Below the pieces are notes generated by a model, which ran no database searches, was not told the origin of the DNA, and worked only from the letters and a program-made list of their open reading frames with translations. From Chthoniobacter flavus (GTDB lineage Bacteria > Verrucomicrobiota > Verrucomicrobiia > Chthoniobacterales > JACTMZ01), in assembly GCA_945878135.1 (NCBI GenBank), contig CAMDUL010000017.1, forward strand, positions 1-58,145: a stretch of 58,145 bases of DNA. The letters run 5' to 3'. Made by a program: the position numbers and the translations under genes. Shown here one piece after another: positions 49,514 through 58,145 of the stretch. Within the stretch, counting starts at the first letter, position 1; every line of letters begins with the position of its first letter.

Positions 49514-51844
49514 ATGGAGAACTTGCCCATCATCATTCTGGCGTCGGTCTTTGTCGCGGCGTTCCTTGCGCCGGCGTTGCACCGTGTGCTCGGGGATCGT
49601 TGCGGACTGGTGCTCAGCCTCGTGCCGCTGGCGGGGGCGTGGGTCTATGCGGAGATGGTTCCGCGGATCATGGCGGGGCAGCCTTTTGTTTATCGTCACG
49701 CCTGGGTGCCGTCGCTGGGCATCTCTTTGGATTTCCGCATCGACGGACTGAGCCTTCTTTTCCTCCTGCTCATCAGCGTGATCGGGGTGTTTGTCACCTG
49801 GTATGCGGCGGGGTATCTGGCGGGGAAGAAGGACCTCGGGCGTTTCTATCTTTATCTCTTCGGGTTCATGGGCTCGATGCTGGGGGTGGTCAGCGCGGAT
49901 CACCTCGTGCTGCTTTTTGTTTTTTGGGAGCTGACCAGCATCTCGTCCTATCTGCTCATCGGCTACTACCACAATGAAGCGAAGTCGCGGGCGGCGGCTT
50001 TGCAGGCCTTGCTCGTCACGGGGGCGGGCGGGCTGTGCCTGCTCGCCGGGGTGATCCTGCTCGGGCGGATGGCGGGGACGTTCCTCATTTCGGAATTGCT
50101 GGCCATGGACGCGGCGGCGTTGGTCGCGCAGCCGGGTTTTACCACGGTGCTCATCTTGATTTTGCTCGGGGCTTTCACCAAGTCCGCGCAGTTCCCGTTC
50201 CATTTCTGGCTGCCCAACGCGATGACCGCGCCGGCGCCGGTCAGTGCGTATTTGCATTCGGCCACCATGGTCAAGGCGGGCGTATTCTTGCTGGCGCGCC
50301 TCTTTCCGTTGTTGTCGGCCAGTCCCTTGTGGTTCCCGATCGTCGCGCCGGTCGGGGCGGTGACCATGATCACCGGCGTTGTCATGGCGCTCGGGCAGAA
50401 CGACCTGAAGAAGATACTCGCTTACACCACGGTCGGGGTGCTGGGCACACTGACCATGTTGCTCGGGATCGGGACCGAGCTGGCGGTGAAGGCGGCCATG
50501 GCCTACCTCCTGGCCCACGCCATCTACAAGGCGGCGCTCTTTATGACATCAGGCACGATCGATCATGAGACGGGAGTGCGTGATCCGGATTTGCTCGGCG
50601 GGTTGCGCCGTGCCATGCCGTTCACCGCGGCGGCGGCTTTGGTCGGCGGACTTTCCATGGCGGGCGTGCCGCTGCTGCTGGGATTTGTCAGCAAGGAGTA
50701 TTTTTACAAAGCGCTGCTCGATGCGCAGGGTGCCGGCGTGCTCTGGGAAGTCCTCGGGGTCGGCGCCAGCGTGGTCATGGTGGCGGCGGCCATCACCGCG
50801 GGAATCAAACCTTTCTGGGGCAAGCTGCTCCCCACACCGAAGCATGCGCACGAGGCCCCGTGGACCATGTGGCTGGGTCCGGTGCTGCTCGGCGTGGCCG
50901 GGATCAAGACGGGGTTGTTTCCGTCCTATGCTGGAGCCGGTCTGGTCGGTCCGGCGGCGGCGGCCGTGCTGGGCGACGGGGGATTTGTGGCGGACTTGAA
51001 ACTTTGGCATGGCTGGACCACGGCGCTCGGGTTGAGCGCGGTAACGGTGCTCCTCGGACTGGGGCTCTACGCGCTGTTGCCGCGGATCCGCGCGGCGCGG
51101 GGGATTTTCGGCGGTTTGGCGCGGTTGGGTCCGGAGCACGGCTATGACAATCTTCTTTCCGGTCTGCTCGCCTTCGCCCGCTGGCAGACGTCCGTCCTGC
51201 AAAACGGCTACTTGCGCAATTACATCCTGACCGTGGTCATGTTCACCGTGGTGCTGGTCGGCTGGATGCTGCCCGGCGTGGTGCCGTCGCCCGATTGGGA
51301 CACGATGGTGCGTCCGCATGTGCTGACGGTGACCGTTTGCCTGCTCATCATGGCCGGGGCGATCTTCGCCTGTCTGACCAGTTCGCGTTTCACCGCGATC
51401 CTCGCGCTGGGTGTGGTCGGCGTGGGCATTGCCATGCTTTATTTCATGTTCAGCGCGCCGGATCTGGCCATGACGCAGGTGCTGGTCGAGACGCTCACCC
51501 TTGTTCTCTTCGTGCTGGCCTTCTACCGGTTGCCGGTCTTCGGAAATTATTCCAAGAAATCCGTCAAGATACGCGACGCGATCCTTGCCGCGGTGTTCGG
51601 CACGGTGATGGCCATGGTCGTGCTGGTCGAGCAGTCGTCGCGCGCGGCGGACAACGCGGTCTCGCGCTTCATGGGCGAGAACAGCCTGGCGCTGGCCAAC
51701 GGGCGCAATGTGGTCAACGTGATCCTCGTCGATTTCCGCGCGCTGGACACCTTGGGCGAGATCACGGTGCTGGCCATCGCGGCACTCGGGGTGTTCGCCA
51801 TGCTGCGGCTGCGTCCGGGCCGCGGCGGAAAGGAGGACCGGTGA
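49514..51844 (+). CDS. mrpA: Mrp Na+/H+ antiporter subunit A
   Basis: The 776-residue, roughly 20-helix protein is homologous to complex I Nuo[18 protein letters not shown], the proton-channel helix blocks [40 protein letters not shown] (in sense) and the later [14 protein letters not shown] are conserved. The extended C-terminal part ([31 protein letters not shown]) includes the MbhE/MrpB-like domain typical of group 1 MrpA. It is the first gene of the seven-gene operon. Its stop overlaps mrpB by 4 nt. Confidence 0.95.
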   Translation: MENLPIIILASVFVAAFLAPALHRVLGDRCGLVLSLVPLAGAWVYAEMVPRIMAGQPFVYRHAWVPSLGISLDFRIDGLSLLFLLLISVIGVFVTWYAAGYLAGKKDLGRFYLYLFGFMGSMLGVVSADHLVLLFVFWELTSISSYLLIGYYHNEAKSRAAALQALLVTGAGGLCLLAGVILLGRMAGTFLISELLAMDAAALVAQPGFTTVLILILLGAFTKSAQFPFHFWLPNAMTAPAPVSAYLHSATMVKAGVFLLARLFPLLSASPLWFPIVAPVGAVTMITGVVMALGQNDLKKILAYTTVGVLGTLTMLLGIGTELAVKAAMAYLLAHAIYKAALFMTSGTIDHETGVRDPDLLGGLRRAMPFTAAAALVGGLSMAGVPLLLGFVSKEYFYKALLDAQGAGVLWEVLGVGASVVMVAAAITAGIKPFWGKLLPTPKHAHEAPWTMWLGPVLLGVAGIKTGLFPSYAGAGLVGPAAAAVLGDGGFVADLKLWHGWTTALGLSAVTVLLGLGLYALLPRIRAARGIFGGLARLGPEHGYDNLLSGLLAFARWQTSVLQNGYLRNYILTVVMFTVVLVGWMLPGVVPSPDWDTMVRPHVLTVTVCLLIMAGAIFACLTSSRFTAILALGVVGVGIAMLYFMFSAPDLAMTQVLVETLTLVLFVLAFYRLPVFGNYSKKSVKIRDAILAAVFGTVMAMVVLVEQSSRAADNAVSRFMGENSLALANGRNVVNVILVDFRALDTLGEITVLAIAALGVFAMLRLRPGRGGKEDR

Positions 51845-52263
51845 ACAGCATCATTCTCGCCACGGTCAGCCGCTTGCTCACCGGCTTGCTCCTCGTCTTC
51901 TCGGTGTTCCTCTTGCTGCGCGGGCACAACTTGCCGGGCGGCGGATTTTCCGGCGGCCTGGTCGCGGCCAGTGCCTTCGTTCTTGCTTCGTTCGCCAGCG
52001 GTTTTCCCGCGGCGCGGCGGCTGCTCGTCGTTCCCCCGCGCGTCATCATGGGCTTCGGTTTGGTCGTGGCTCTTGTTGCCGGTCTGGCCGGCAATGTGGC
52101 GGGTTATCCTTTTCTTACCGGCTTGTGGGACACGACGCTGTTCCCGGTGGTGGGCAAGCTGGGCACGCCCTTGTTTTTCGATGTGGGGGTTTATTTTGCC
52201 GTGCTCGGCGTGACGACGCTGATTGTTTTCAGCCTCGGCGAGGATTCGGAGGAGGAGGACTGA
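51841..52263 (+). CDS. mrpB: Mrp Na+/H+ antiporter subunit B
   Basis: The 140-residue membrane protein ([40 protein letters not shown]) has the MnhB/MrpB GHNxPGGGFxGG motif, four helices and an acidic tail. It starts at a GTG overlapping the mrpA stop (GTGA). It is a standalone MrpB beside a full-length MrpA, as in canonical seven-subunit Mrp systems. Confidence 0.94.
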   Translation: MNSIILATVSRLLTGLLLVFSVFLLLRGHNLPGGGFSGGLVAASAFVLASFASGFPAARRLLVVPPRVIMGFGLVVALVAGLAGNVAGYPFLTGLWDTTLFPVVGKLGTPLFFDVGVYFAVLGVTTLIVFSLGEDSEEED

Positions 52264-52264
52264 G

Positions 52265-52615
52265 ATGGAATTTCTCCTGGCCATCACCATAGGCGTCCTT
52301 TACGCGGCGTCCTTCTACTTGTTGCTCCGCCGCGGCGTGGTGCGCGTTGTGCTCGGCGTCGCGCTGCTCAGCCAGGCGGTCAATCTGCTCATTTTCACCG
52401 CCGGCGGATTGCGCGAGGGGGCGGTGCCGTTCATCGCCGAAGGCGGGAAAGTGTTGGGCGCGGCGAGTGCGGATCCTTTGCCGCAGGCGCTCATTCTCAC
52501 CGCGATCGTCATCAGTTTCGGCGTGCTGGCCTTCACCCTCGCCATGGTCCACCGGGCGGATCAGGCCACGGGCACGGACGATGTGGATGATTTGAAAGGA
52601 ACGGACGCGACATGA
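52265..52615 (+). CDS. mrpC: Mrp Na+/H+ antiporter subunit C
   Basis: The 116-residue protein has three helices and is NuoK-like ([64 protein letters not shown]). The [14 protein letters not shown] block is diagnostic for MrpC/MnhC. The start is one nt after the mrpB stop. The stop overlaps mrpD (ATGA). Confidence 0.95.
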   Translation: MEFLLAITIGVLYAASFYLLLRRGVVRVVLGVALLSQAVNLLIFTAGGLREGAVPFIAEGGKVLGAASADPLPQALILTAIVISFGVLAFTLAMVHRADQATGTDDVDDLKGTDAT

Positions 52616-54126
52616 ATGCGGTGACGCTCGCCCTTCTCACCCCGCTGGTCACGGCGGTGTTGTGCCTGCTCTTTCTGCGGTCTTTGCCGCTGCAACGCTT
52701 CTTCGGCGTCGCGGGGATGGTTGTCCTGCTCGGGGTGTCGTTCCGTCTGATGGCCGAGGTTGGGGGCGGCCACATCGAAGTGGTGCGTTTCGGCAATTGG
52801 CCCGCGCCCTTCGGCATCGTGCTGGTGGTGGACCTGCTCGCGGCCATCATGGTGCTGGTCTCGGCCATCATCGGCCTGGCCGTGGCAGTCTATTCGCTGG
52901 CTGATGTCGATGCGCGGCGCGTGCGGTATGGTTACTACGCGTTTTTGCATTTCATGATGTTCGGGGTCTGCGGCGCGTTCCTCACCGGTGACATTTTCAA
53001 CATGTTCGTCTGGTTCGAGGTCATGCTGATCAGTTCGTTTGTCCTCATGTGCCTCGGCGGGGAGAAGCCGCAGATGGAGGGTGCGGTGAAATACGTGGTG
53101 CTGAATCTGATTTCCTCCAGCTTCTTCCTCGCGGCCTGCGGTATCCTTTACGGTCAGACGGGCACGCTGAACATGGCGGATCTCGCGGTGACGGCGAGGG
53201 AGATGCGGCCGGAATTGCTGACCATGACGGCCATGCTTTTCCTTGTCGCTTTTGGATTGAAGGCGGCGATTTTCCCGCTGTTTTTCTGGCTACCGGCGTC
53301 CTACCACACGCCGCCGGTCGCGGTGTCGGCGGTGTTCGCCGGGTTGCTGACCAAGGTGGGCGTCTATGCACTGATGCGCGTGTTCACCCTGATTTTCACC
53401 AACGACATCCTGCTGACCCACGGGCTCCTCCTCGGTCTGGCCGGATTCACCATGGTGACCGGCGTGCTGGGGGCCATGGTGCAATTCGATTTCCGGCGCC
53501 TGCTCTCCTTCCACATCGTCAGCCAGATCGGCTACATGGTGCTGGGGTTGGCGCTCTTCACGCCGCTGGCCATCGCGGGGACGGTGTTTTATCTCTTCCA
53601 CCACATCGTGGTGAAAGCGAACCTGTTTCTGGTCAGCGGCATCACGCAGCGCTACGGCGGATCCTTCGACCTGAAAAAACTCGGCGGTTTCTACGCGGCG
53701 GCACCGCTGGTTGCGCTTTTATTTTTCATTCCGGCCATGTCGCTCGGCGGAATTCCCCCGCTCTCCGGATTTTTCGCCAAGTTTGCCATCGTCAAAGCGG
53801 GCTTGGTCGACGAGACCATCTTCGGCGCGTGGGCGCCGTTCCTTTCCGCGGTGGCCTTGGCGGTCGGATTGCTCACCCTTTTTTCCATGACCAAAATCTG
53901 GGCCGAAGTGTTCTGGAAGCCGGCGCCGGAGGGCCATGCGCCGCACCGCAGCAATGTGCCCCGCGGCGAGCGGTGGTTGCTTCTCGCCCCGGTGGCGGCC
54001 TTGGCCGGGCTGACCCTGACCATCGGACTGTTCCCGCAATTCTTCTTCGATTTCGCGGTGCGCTCGGCCGAGCAGTTGCTGCATCCGGAGATTTACATCA
54101 ATGCGGTCTTGGGGGGGACAACCTGA
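52612..54126 (+). CDS. mrpD: Mrp Na+/H+ antiporter subunit D
   Basis: The 504-residue, NuoN/L-like subunit has about 14 helices. Conserved blocks are [45 protein letters not shown] in sense, [17 protein letters not shown] and [17 protein letters not shown]. Membrane Lys and Glu residues expected for proton transfer are in the Glu of WFEVML and the Lys of GLKAAIFP. It overlaps mrpC by 4 nt. Confidence 0.95.
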   Translation: MNAVTLALLTPLVTAVLCLLFLRSLPLQRFFGVAGMVVLLGVSFRLMAEVGGGHIEVVRFGNWPAPFGIVLVVDLLAAIMVLVSAIIGLAVAVYSLADVDARRVRYGYYAFLHFMMFGVCGAFLTGDIFNMFVWFEVMLISSFVLMCLGGEKPQMEGAVKYVVLNLISSSFFLAACGILYGQTGTLNMADLAVTAREMRPELLTMTAMLFLVAFGLKAAIFPLFFWLPASYHTPPVAVSAVFAGLLTKVGVYALMRVFTLIFTNDILLTHGLLLGLAGFTMVTGVLGAMVQFDFRRLLSFHIVSQIGYMVLGLALFTPLAIAGTVFYLFHHIVVKANLFLVSGITQRYGGSFDLKKLGGFYAAAPLVALLFFIPAMSLGGIPPLSGFFAKFAIVKAGLVDETIFGAWAPFLSAVALAVGLLTLFSMTKIWAEVFWKPAPEGHAPHRSNVPRGERWLLLAPVAALAGLTLTIGLFPQFFFDFAVRSAEQLLHPEIYINAVLGGTT

Positions 54127-54127
54127 G

Positions 54128-54601
54128 ATGTATCCCGCGATCAATCTTGTCCTCACGTTCGTCTGGTGCGGCCTGCTCGGCGGCATCACGCTGGCCAACC
54201 TGGTTTCCGGGTTCGTGGTCAGCTACCTGCTCCTCTGGCTGGTGACGCGGGGCCAGCGCGGCCATGACGGCTATTTCGGAAAACTGCCGCGGCTTATCGG
54301 TTTCGTCGGCTATTACTTGTGGGAATTGCTCAAGTCGAACGCCATCATCGCCTACGATGTGCTGACCCCGACGCACCACATGAAGCCCGGAGTGATCGGT
54401 ATCCCGATCAAAGCGGAGACCGACCTTGAGATCACCGTGTTGGCCAATCTCATCACCATGACACCAGGCACGTTGAGTCTCGACATTTCGCCCGACCGCA
54501 AGACGCTTTACGTCCACGCCATGTATATCCGCGATCCGGAGGCACTGCGCCGCGATATCCAGGAAAATTTCGAACCCCGCGTGCTCGCCTTGCTGCGTTA
54601 G
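54128..54601 (+). CDS. mrpE: Mrp Na+/H+ antiporter subunit E
   Basis: The 157-residue subunit begins with two membrane helices, then a cytoplasmic domain. The MrpE pattern is VVSYLLLWLVTRG, YLWELLKSNAIIAYDVLTP, then IKAETDLEITVLANLITMTPGTLSLDIS, and VHAMYI. It starts 1 nt after the mrpD stop. Confidence 0.94.
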   Translation: MYPAINLVLTFVWCGLLGGITLANLVSGFVVSYLLLWLVTRGQRGHDGYFGKLPRLIGFVGYYLWELLKSNAIIAYDVLTPTHHMKPGVIGIPIKAETDLEITVLANLITMTPGTLSLDISPDRKTLYVHAMYIRDPEALRRDIQENFEPRVLALLR

Positions 54602-54606
54602 ATTCC

Positions 54607-54888
54607 ATGGAAGCTTCTCCCATCCTGATCAGCGCTGCCTGGCTCGCCGGCGGGATTCTCTCCGTCGGCATGGTCCTGGCTTTCATCCGCGTGGTGGCCG
54701 GCCCGACCCTGGCCGACCGCGTGGTGGCCATGGATGCGCTGGCCACCATGATCATCGGGGCCTTGGTCTTGATTTCCATCATCACCGGCACGGCCCTGCT
54801 GCTCGACATCGCGCTGGCCATCGCGCTGGTCGTTTTCCTCGGCACGATCGCCTTGGCCACGACGATCGAAAGGGGGGTTTTCAAATGA
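54607..54888 (+). CDS. mrpF: Mrp Na+/H+ antiporter subunit F
   Basis: The 93-residue protein has three transmembrane helices and the MrpF block FIRVVAGPTLADRVVAMDALATM. An Asp in the central helix (DIALAIALVVFLGTIALA) is typical. Its stop overlaps mrpG by 4 nt. Confidence 0.94.
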   Translation: MEASPILISAAWLAGGILSVGMVLAFIRVVAGPTLADRVVAMDALATMIIGALVLISIITGTALLLDIALAIALVVFLGTIALATTIERGVFK

Positions 54889-55268
54889 GCTGGTTTCTCG
54901 GCGGGCTTCTCCTGGCGGGCGCGTTCCTCATGTTTCTCACCGGCCTCGGTTTGGTGCGTATGCCGGACATTTTCTGCCGCATGCATGCGGCGACGAAAAG
55001 CGCGTCGCTCGGGGTGGCCCTGCTGCTGTTGGCTTCCGCTCTGTTTTTCCAGGAGACGATGGTTGTGACAAAGGCCCTGGTCACGATCGGGTTCATCTTC
55101 CTGACTGCACCGGTGGCGGCGAGCCTGCTCGGACGCGCGGCCTACGCGCAACGCACGTCTTTGTGGGAGCACTCGGTCATGGACGAGGGACGCGACCACA
55201 TCGCGCTCCGGCCGGCCCCCGAAGCCGATCAGGTCGCGCGCAGCAGCCAGAAGAGGAAGCCCGCGTAA
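54885..55268 (+). CDS. mrpG: Mrp Na+/H+ antiporter subunit G
   Basis: The 127-residue subunit has three helices and the diagnostic block GLVRMPDIFCRMHAATKSASLGVALLLL. The last ~20 residues (RPAPEADQVARSSQKRKPA) are a polar tail. Its 3' end overlaps the convergent exchanger gene by 40 nt. It closes the mrpA-G operon. Confidence 0.94.
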   Translation: MSWFLGGLLLAGAFLMFLTGLGLVRMPDIFCRMHAATKSASLGVALLLLASALFFQETMVVTKALVTIGFIFLTAPVAASLLGRAAYAQRTSLWEHSVMDEGRDHIALRPAPEADQVARSSQKRKPA

Positions 55269-56179
55269 CCCAGCAGCAGACAAGCGCCCGCGGGACGCGT
55301 GATGCGTTGCTGGTAGTAGGCCATGGGCCAGAGAAGGAGGGAGAAGCCGGCCATGACAGCGAGGTCGACCGCGTCGATCCCGGTGGCCTGCAGCGGATGA
55401 ACGATGGCGGTGATGCCGAGGATTCCGACAAGATTGAAAATGTTCGACCCGACGATGTTTCCGACGGCGATGTCGGATTCCTTTTTCACCGCCGCAAGCA
55501 GCGAGGTGGCCAATTCCGGAAGACTTGTGCCGATCGCCACGATGGTGAGGCCGATGAGCGCCTCGCTCCAACCGTAGTTGCGGGCGATGATGACGGCCCC
55601 GTCGACGAGGAAGCGCGCGCCGAAGACCAGGAGAGCGAGTCCGCCGATGACCATGATGATGTCGACAGCCAGCCCGCGCTTGGAAATTTTCACTTCCTCG
55701 CCGAATTCGGTGCCGAGGGCGTCCGCGGGTTGGCGGCGCGCGAGGGCGATGCTGAAGGCGATGTAGGCCACGAGGATCAGGCAGAAAATGATCCCCTCCG
55801 TCCGCCCGATGTTTCCGTCGGCCATCAAGACGAGCGACAGCGCGGTGATGCCGATCATGATGGGGATATCGATGCGCACGATTTGCGAGTTGGTGGTGAT
55901 CGGCGTGATCAACGCGCACAGGCCGAGGATGAGCCCGATGTTGCAAATGTTGGACCCGACCACGTTGCCGACGCTGATATCGCTCTGCCCGGCGAGAGCG
56001 GCGCGGAGGCTGACCATCAATTCGGGCGAACTCGTGCCGAAGGCGACGACGGTGAGTCCGACGACCAGCGGGGAGAGTCCGAGGCGCAGGGCGAGGGAAG
56101 AGCTGCCGCGGACGAGGCCCTCGGCGCCGAAGTAGAGGAGCACGAGCCCGGCGAGGAGATAGATGATGGCAAGGCTCAT
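55229..56179 (-). CDS. CaCA-family calcium/sodium:proton exchanger (YrbG-like)
   Basis: The 316-residue exchanger has ten helices and two inverted alpha-repeats. The first is VVAFGTSSPELMVSLRAALAGQ with GNVVGSNICNIGLILGL, and the second is VAIGTSLPELATSLLAAV with GNIVGSNIFNLVGILG. The Glu residues in the two GTSxPEL blocks bind the cation. The ATG at 56179 follows hydropathy; upstream frame is repeat DNA. The gene converges on mrpG with a 40-nt overlap and diverges from the CbiX-like gene. Confidence 0.93.
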   Translation of the reverse strand: MSLAIIYLLAGLVLLYFGAEGLVRGSSSLALRLGLSPLVVGLTVVAFGTSSPELMVSLRAALAGQSDISVGNVVGSNICNIGLILGLCALITPITTNSQIVRIDIPIMIGITALSLVLMADGNIGRTEGIIFCLILVAYIAFSIALARRQPADALGTEFGEEVKISKRGLAVDIIMVIGGLALLVFGARFLVDGAVIIARNYGWSEALIGLTIVAIGTSLPELATSLLAAVKKESDIAVGNIVGSNIFNLVGILGITAIVHPLQATGIDAVDLAVMAGFSLLLWPMAYYQQRITRPAGACLLLGYAGFLFWLLRAT

Positions 56180-56221
56180 GGGTGAAGCGGGAGTGTTTAT
56201 ACGGGTGCCGAGGGGTAATAA

Positions 56222-56282
56222 AGTAGAAGCGGCGTCCCCGCCGCTTTTTTGATGGTTAAGCGGCGGGGACGCCGCTTCTACT
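56222..56282. repeat. Inverted repeat with perfect 25-bp arms (type D, copy 2)
   Basis: The arms at 56222-56246 and 56258-56282 are perfect complements and identical in sequence to the arms at 31736-31798. Only the loop differs (11 nt here, 13 nt there). The arm hairpin AAGCGGCG-TCCC-CGCCGCTT is kept. It fills most of the divergent spacer and ends 8 bp before the chelatase start. Confidence 0.8.
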
Positions 56283-56290
56283 CTCATGAA

Positions 56291-57136
56291 ATGAAGGCTC
56301 CTTTTGCTCCGAAACCCGAGGCGGCGTTGCTCGTGCTGGCGCACGGGTCGAGCGTCAATGCCACGTCGAGCCGTCCGACGAGGGAGTTGGCCGAGAGGTT
56401 GCGGGAGTCGGGGCTTTTCGGAGAGGTGGCTTGCGGGTTTTGGAAAGAAGAGCCGGGATTGCGCGAGGCGTTGGATTCTTTAACCAAGCCGGAAGTTTTC
56501 ATCGTGCCGAATTTCACGGTGGAGGGATATTTTGTGCGCAATGTCATCCCAAAGGAGCTCGCGCTGACCGGTCCGGTGACGCGGCGGGAGAACGGGCAGG
56601 TCTTGCGGCTGTGTTTGCCGGTGGGTGGTCATCCGCGCATGACCGAGGTGCTTTTGCATTGTGCGCGCAGGGTGGCACCGGGGGTCGATTATGCAAAGGC
56701 GGCGCTACTCGTGCTCGGGCACGGGACGCCGCTCGACACGCGGAGTTCGGAGGCGGTCGAGGCACAGGTGGCGGCGATCCGGGCGCGCGGCATTTTTGCC
56801 GAGGTGCGCGGGGCGTTCATGGAGACGCCGCCGAAGATCGAAGACTGGCGTGAGATCACGGCGTGCCAAGACGTGATCGCGGTCCCGTTTTTCATCGCGG
56901 ACGGTTTGCACAGTGACGAGGACATTCCGGAGTTGCTGGGGATTCCGGGTGGCGGCGGGGCGGAGGAGCGGGAGCGGAGGAATCCCTATCTGCTCGAGGG
57001 GCGGCGGCTTTATTATTCGCGCGCGGTGGGGACGGATCCGGGGATGGCCGAGGTGATCCTCGACCAGGTGCATTCGTGGGAATTGTGCGCCAAGGGGATC
57101 CCGCGAAACGGGGAGACAGCGACGGTCACGGTGTGA
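56291..57136 (+). CDS. Two-domain CbiX/SirB-like sirohydrochlorin chelatase
   Basis: The 281-residue protein has two CbiX-like halves. The first is ALLVLAHGSSVNATSSRPTRELAERL with His18, and the second is ALLVLGHGTPLDTRSSEAVEAQV. Each His starts a metal-insertion site in SirB/CbiX. Further blocks are PNFTVEGYFVRNVIP and VIAVPFFIADGLHSDEDIP. The family inserts Co2+ or Fe2+ into sirohydrochlorin. Neighbours give no tetrapyrrole pathway. The ATG at 56291 follows a repeat element. Confidence 0.85.
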   Translation: MKAPFAPKPEAALLVLAHGSSVNATSSRPTRELAERLRESGLFGEVACGFWKEEPGLREALDSLTKPEVFIVPNFTVEGYFVRNVIPKELALTGPVTRRENGQVLRLCLPVGGHPRMTEVLLHCARRVAPGVDYAKAALLVLGHGTPLDTRSSEAVEAQVAAIRARGIFAEVRGAFMETPPKIEDWREITACQDVIAVPFFIADGLHSDEDIPELLGIPGGGGAEERERRNPYLLEGRRLYYSRAVGTDPGMAEVILDQVHSWELCAKGIPRNGETATVTV

Positions 57137-57148
57137 TAAGACACATCC

Positions 57149-57529
57149 ATGGTTACCAAGCTGCTCCATACCCGTTACCGCGTGAATGACCTTGAGAAGA
57201 CGGTCAGTTTTTACAAGGACGTGCTCGGTCTGAGGGAAATCCGTCGGCATAAATCGCCGCGCGGATCCGAGTTGGTCTTTTTGGAAACACCGGGCAGCGA
57301 GGAACTGATCGAGATTTGTTCGTATCCGGCGAGCGGACCGGTGGTGGTCGGTCCCGATCTGACCCATCTCGCCTTCGAGGTCGAGGACTTGGAGCAATTT
57401 GCCAAGGATGCGGCGGCCAAGGGTTATCCGCTTTCCGATGGTCCGACCACATCCTCGACCGGAACGGTCTTCGCCTTCATCGATGCACCGGAGGGCTACG
57501 AGATCGAGCTGATCCAAGCGCCGAAATAA
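57149..57529 (+). CDS. Glyoxalase I-like VOC-domain protein
   Basis: The 126-residue vicinal-oxygen-chelate protein resembles lactoylglutathione lyase. It has a metal set of His7, Glu55 (LIEICS), His73 (LTHLAFEV) and Glu120 (YEIELIQ). The blocks LEKTVSFYKDVLGLREIRR and GPDLTHLAFEVEDLEQF fit gloA-type enzymes, which detoxify methylglyoxal. It is 12 nt downstream of the chelatase gene and 10 nt upstream of brnT, so it may share a transcript. Confidence 0.85.
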   Translation: MVTKLLHTRYRVNDLEKTVSFYKDVLGLREIRRHKSPRGSELVFLETPGSEELIEICSYPASGPVVVGPDLTHLAFEVEDLEQFAKDAAAKGYPLSDGPTTSSTGTVFAFIDAPEGYEIELIQAPK

Positions 57530-57539
57530 GCGCGCTCTT

Positions 57540-57806
57540 ATGGAATTCGATTGGCTCGAGGCACCTTTCGACCTCAAGGCGTTGACGCCGCGGGCCATCG
57601 AGGAATCCTTCGAAGACCCGTTCAGCCTGCGGCTGCTCCCGGATTACGAAAGCGGCGAGGCGCGGTATTTCAATCTCGGACGGTCGGCTGAGGGGCGGGG
57701 GATTTTCAGCGTGTTTTGGACCGATGGAAAAACCCTGCGCGTCATCGCGGCACGGGCCATGACCAAGGACGAAGAAAAATTCTTCGAAAGGAAAAATGCC
57801 GAATAA
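57540..57806 (+). CDS. BrnT-family toxin
   Basis: The 88-residue protein fits the BrnT ribonuclease toxin: MEFDWLEAPFDLKALTP at the start, EESFEDPFSLRLLPDYESGEARYFNLGRSAEGRGIFSVFW in the middle, and RVIAARAMTKDEEKFFERK at the end. The last block, with Arg and Lys-Glu residues, is the BrnT signature for catalysis. The stop overlaps the antitoxin start by 11 nt. The order toxin then antitoxin is normal for BrnTA. Confidence 0.82.
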   Translation: MEFDWLEAPFDLKALTPRAIEESFEDPFSLRLLPDYESGEARYFNLGRSAEGRGIFSVFWTDGKTLRVIAARAMTKDEEKFFERKNAE

Positions 57807-58083
57807 CCACGAAAAAGAATTGCGTACACTGCACGCGTGGTCCGAGGTGCCGTCTTTCGAGGACGAGGCGGCGGAGGCGTCATTCTGGCTGGGGCACGGG
57901 TTGGATCCGAAGCTGATGAACGCGTCGATTCCGAAAAGCGATGCGCGCGAGTCGGCCACGGTGACTTTGCGCTTCGACCCGCGAATGCTGGCGCGGATCA
58001 AACGCGTGGCGCGGTCGCGGTATTTGAATTATCAGAGCATGATCAAGCAGTGGTTGGCGGAGAGGTTGGAAAAAGAGGGGTGA
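57796..58083 (+). CDS. BrnA-like ribbon-helix-helix antitoxin
   Basis: The 95-residue protein has an acidic N-terminus (LHAWSEVPSFEDEAAEASFW) and a C-terminal ribbon-helix-helix: ESATVTLRFDPRMLARIKRVARSRYLNYQSMIKQWLAERLEKE. This is the BrnA/CopG layout, expected to bind the toxin and autoregulate. It overlaps brnT by 11 nt and ends just before a strong terminator. Confidence 0.82.
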   Translation: MPNNHEKELRTLHAWSEVPSFEDEAAEASFWLGHGLDPKLMNASIPKSDARESATVTLRFDPRMLARIKRVARSRYLNYQSMIKQWLAERLEKEG

Positions 58084-58114
58084 AACTTGAGTGTGAGGCC
58101 TGAGTGACAGGTGG

Positions 58115-58142
58115 ATCGCGCCGTCCCGGCGCGATTCTTTTT
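58115..58142 (+). terminator. Rho-independent terminator after BrnTA
   Basis: A perfect 8-bp stem (atcgcgcc / ggcgcgat) has a 5-nt loop (gtccc) and is followed by tcttttt on the plus strand. It ends the chelatase-glyoxalase-BrnTA run. Confidence 0.85.
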
Positions 58143-58145
58143 GGG

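Overview
The window is GC-rich, densely coded bacterial chromosome with no rRNA, tRNA, CRISPR array or transposase that I can recognise. The organism is Gram-negative: it carries lpxA, a lipid A acyltransferase fused to a heptosyltransferase, lipoproteins and periplasmic enzymes. RNase HIII, a family B DNA polymerase, a complete MoxR/Bat aerotolerance operon and many palindromic spacer repeats together suggest Verrucomicrobiota. That placement is inferred from gene content and was not checked by a search.

Region by region. 1-9.7 kb: a divergent cupin/SDR pair, a long-chain polyprenyl diphosphate synthase, radC, lpxA, a RelE/Phd toxin-antitoxin pair, gyrA, a META-domain protein, RNase HIII and mutY. 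9.7-14 kb: trpB broken by a one-base deletion, a family B DNA polymerase with intact exonuclease and polymerase motifs, and a second toxin-antitoxin pair whose promoter looks leaderless. 14-22.7 kb: a minus-strand run with a Cys-cluster protein, DUF805, an esterase, then dxs, xseB, two tandem GT-C membrane proteins and an NtrC-type regulator, the last five apparently one operon. 22.7-31.7 kb: an L,D-transpeptidase lipoprotein, a polyprenyl-glycosylation-like cluster (membrane protein, Agl23-like protein, GT2), an MFS sugar transporter, transaldolase, and exported MsrA and MsrB. 31.7-37.9 kb: ppk1, an HtrA protease and the LpxL-WaaF fusion. 37.9-47.3 kb: the MoxR/Bat operon ending in a DUF3108 gene. 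47.3-56.2 kb: two small exported Cys-rich peptides, an NhaD-like antiporter, the seven-gene mrpABCDEFG operon and a CaCA exchanger, which together form a cation-homeostasis block. 56.2-58.1 kb: a two-domain CbiX-like chelatase, a glyoxalase and a BrnT/BrnA pair closed by a strong terminator.

The most unusual feature is the spacers. At least seven kinds of inverted-repeat element occur between genes. Several are pairs of inverted arms of about 13-25 nt, and each arm contains its own small hairpin, as in REPIN/BIME elements. Two copies of one kind differ only by paired substitutions that keep the hairpin, and another kind has identical 25-bp arms in two places 24 kb apart. No gap longer than 300 bp lacks a gene. 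The longest gaps, 31699-31905 and 49305-49513, each hold one of these repeats.
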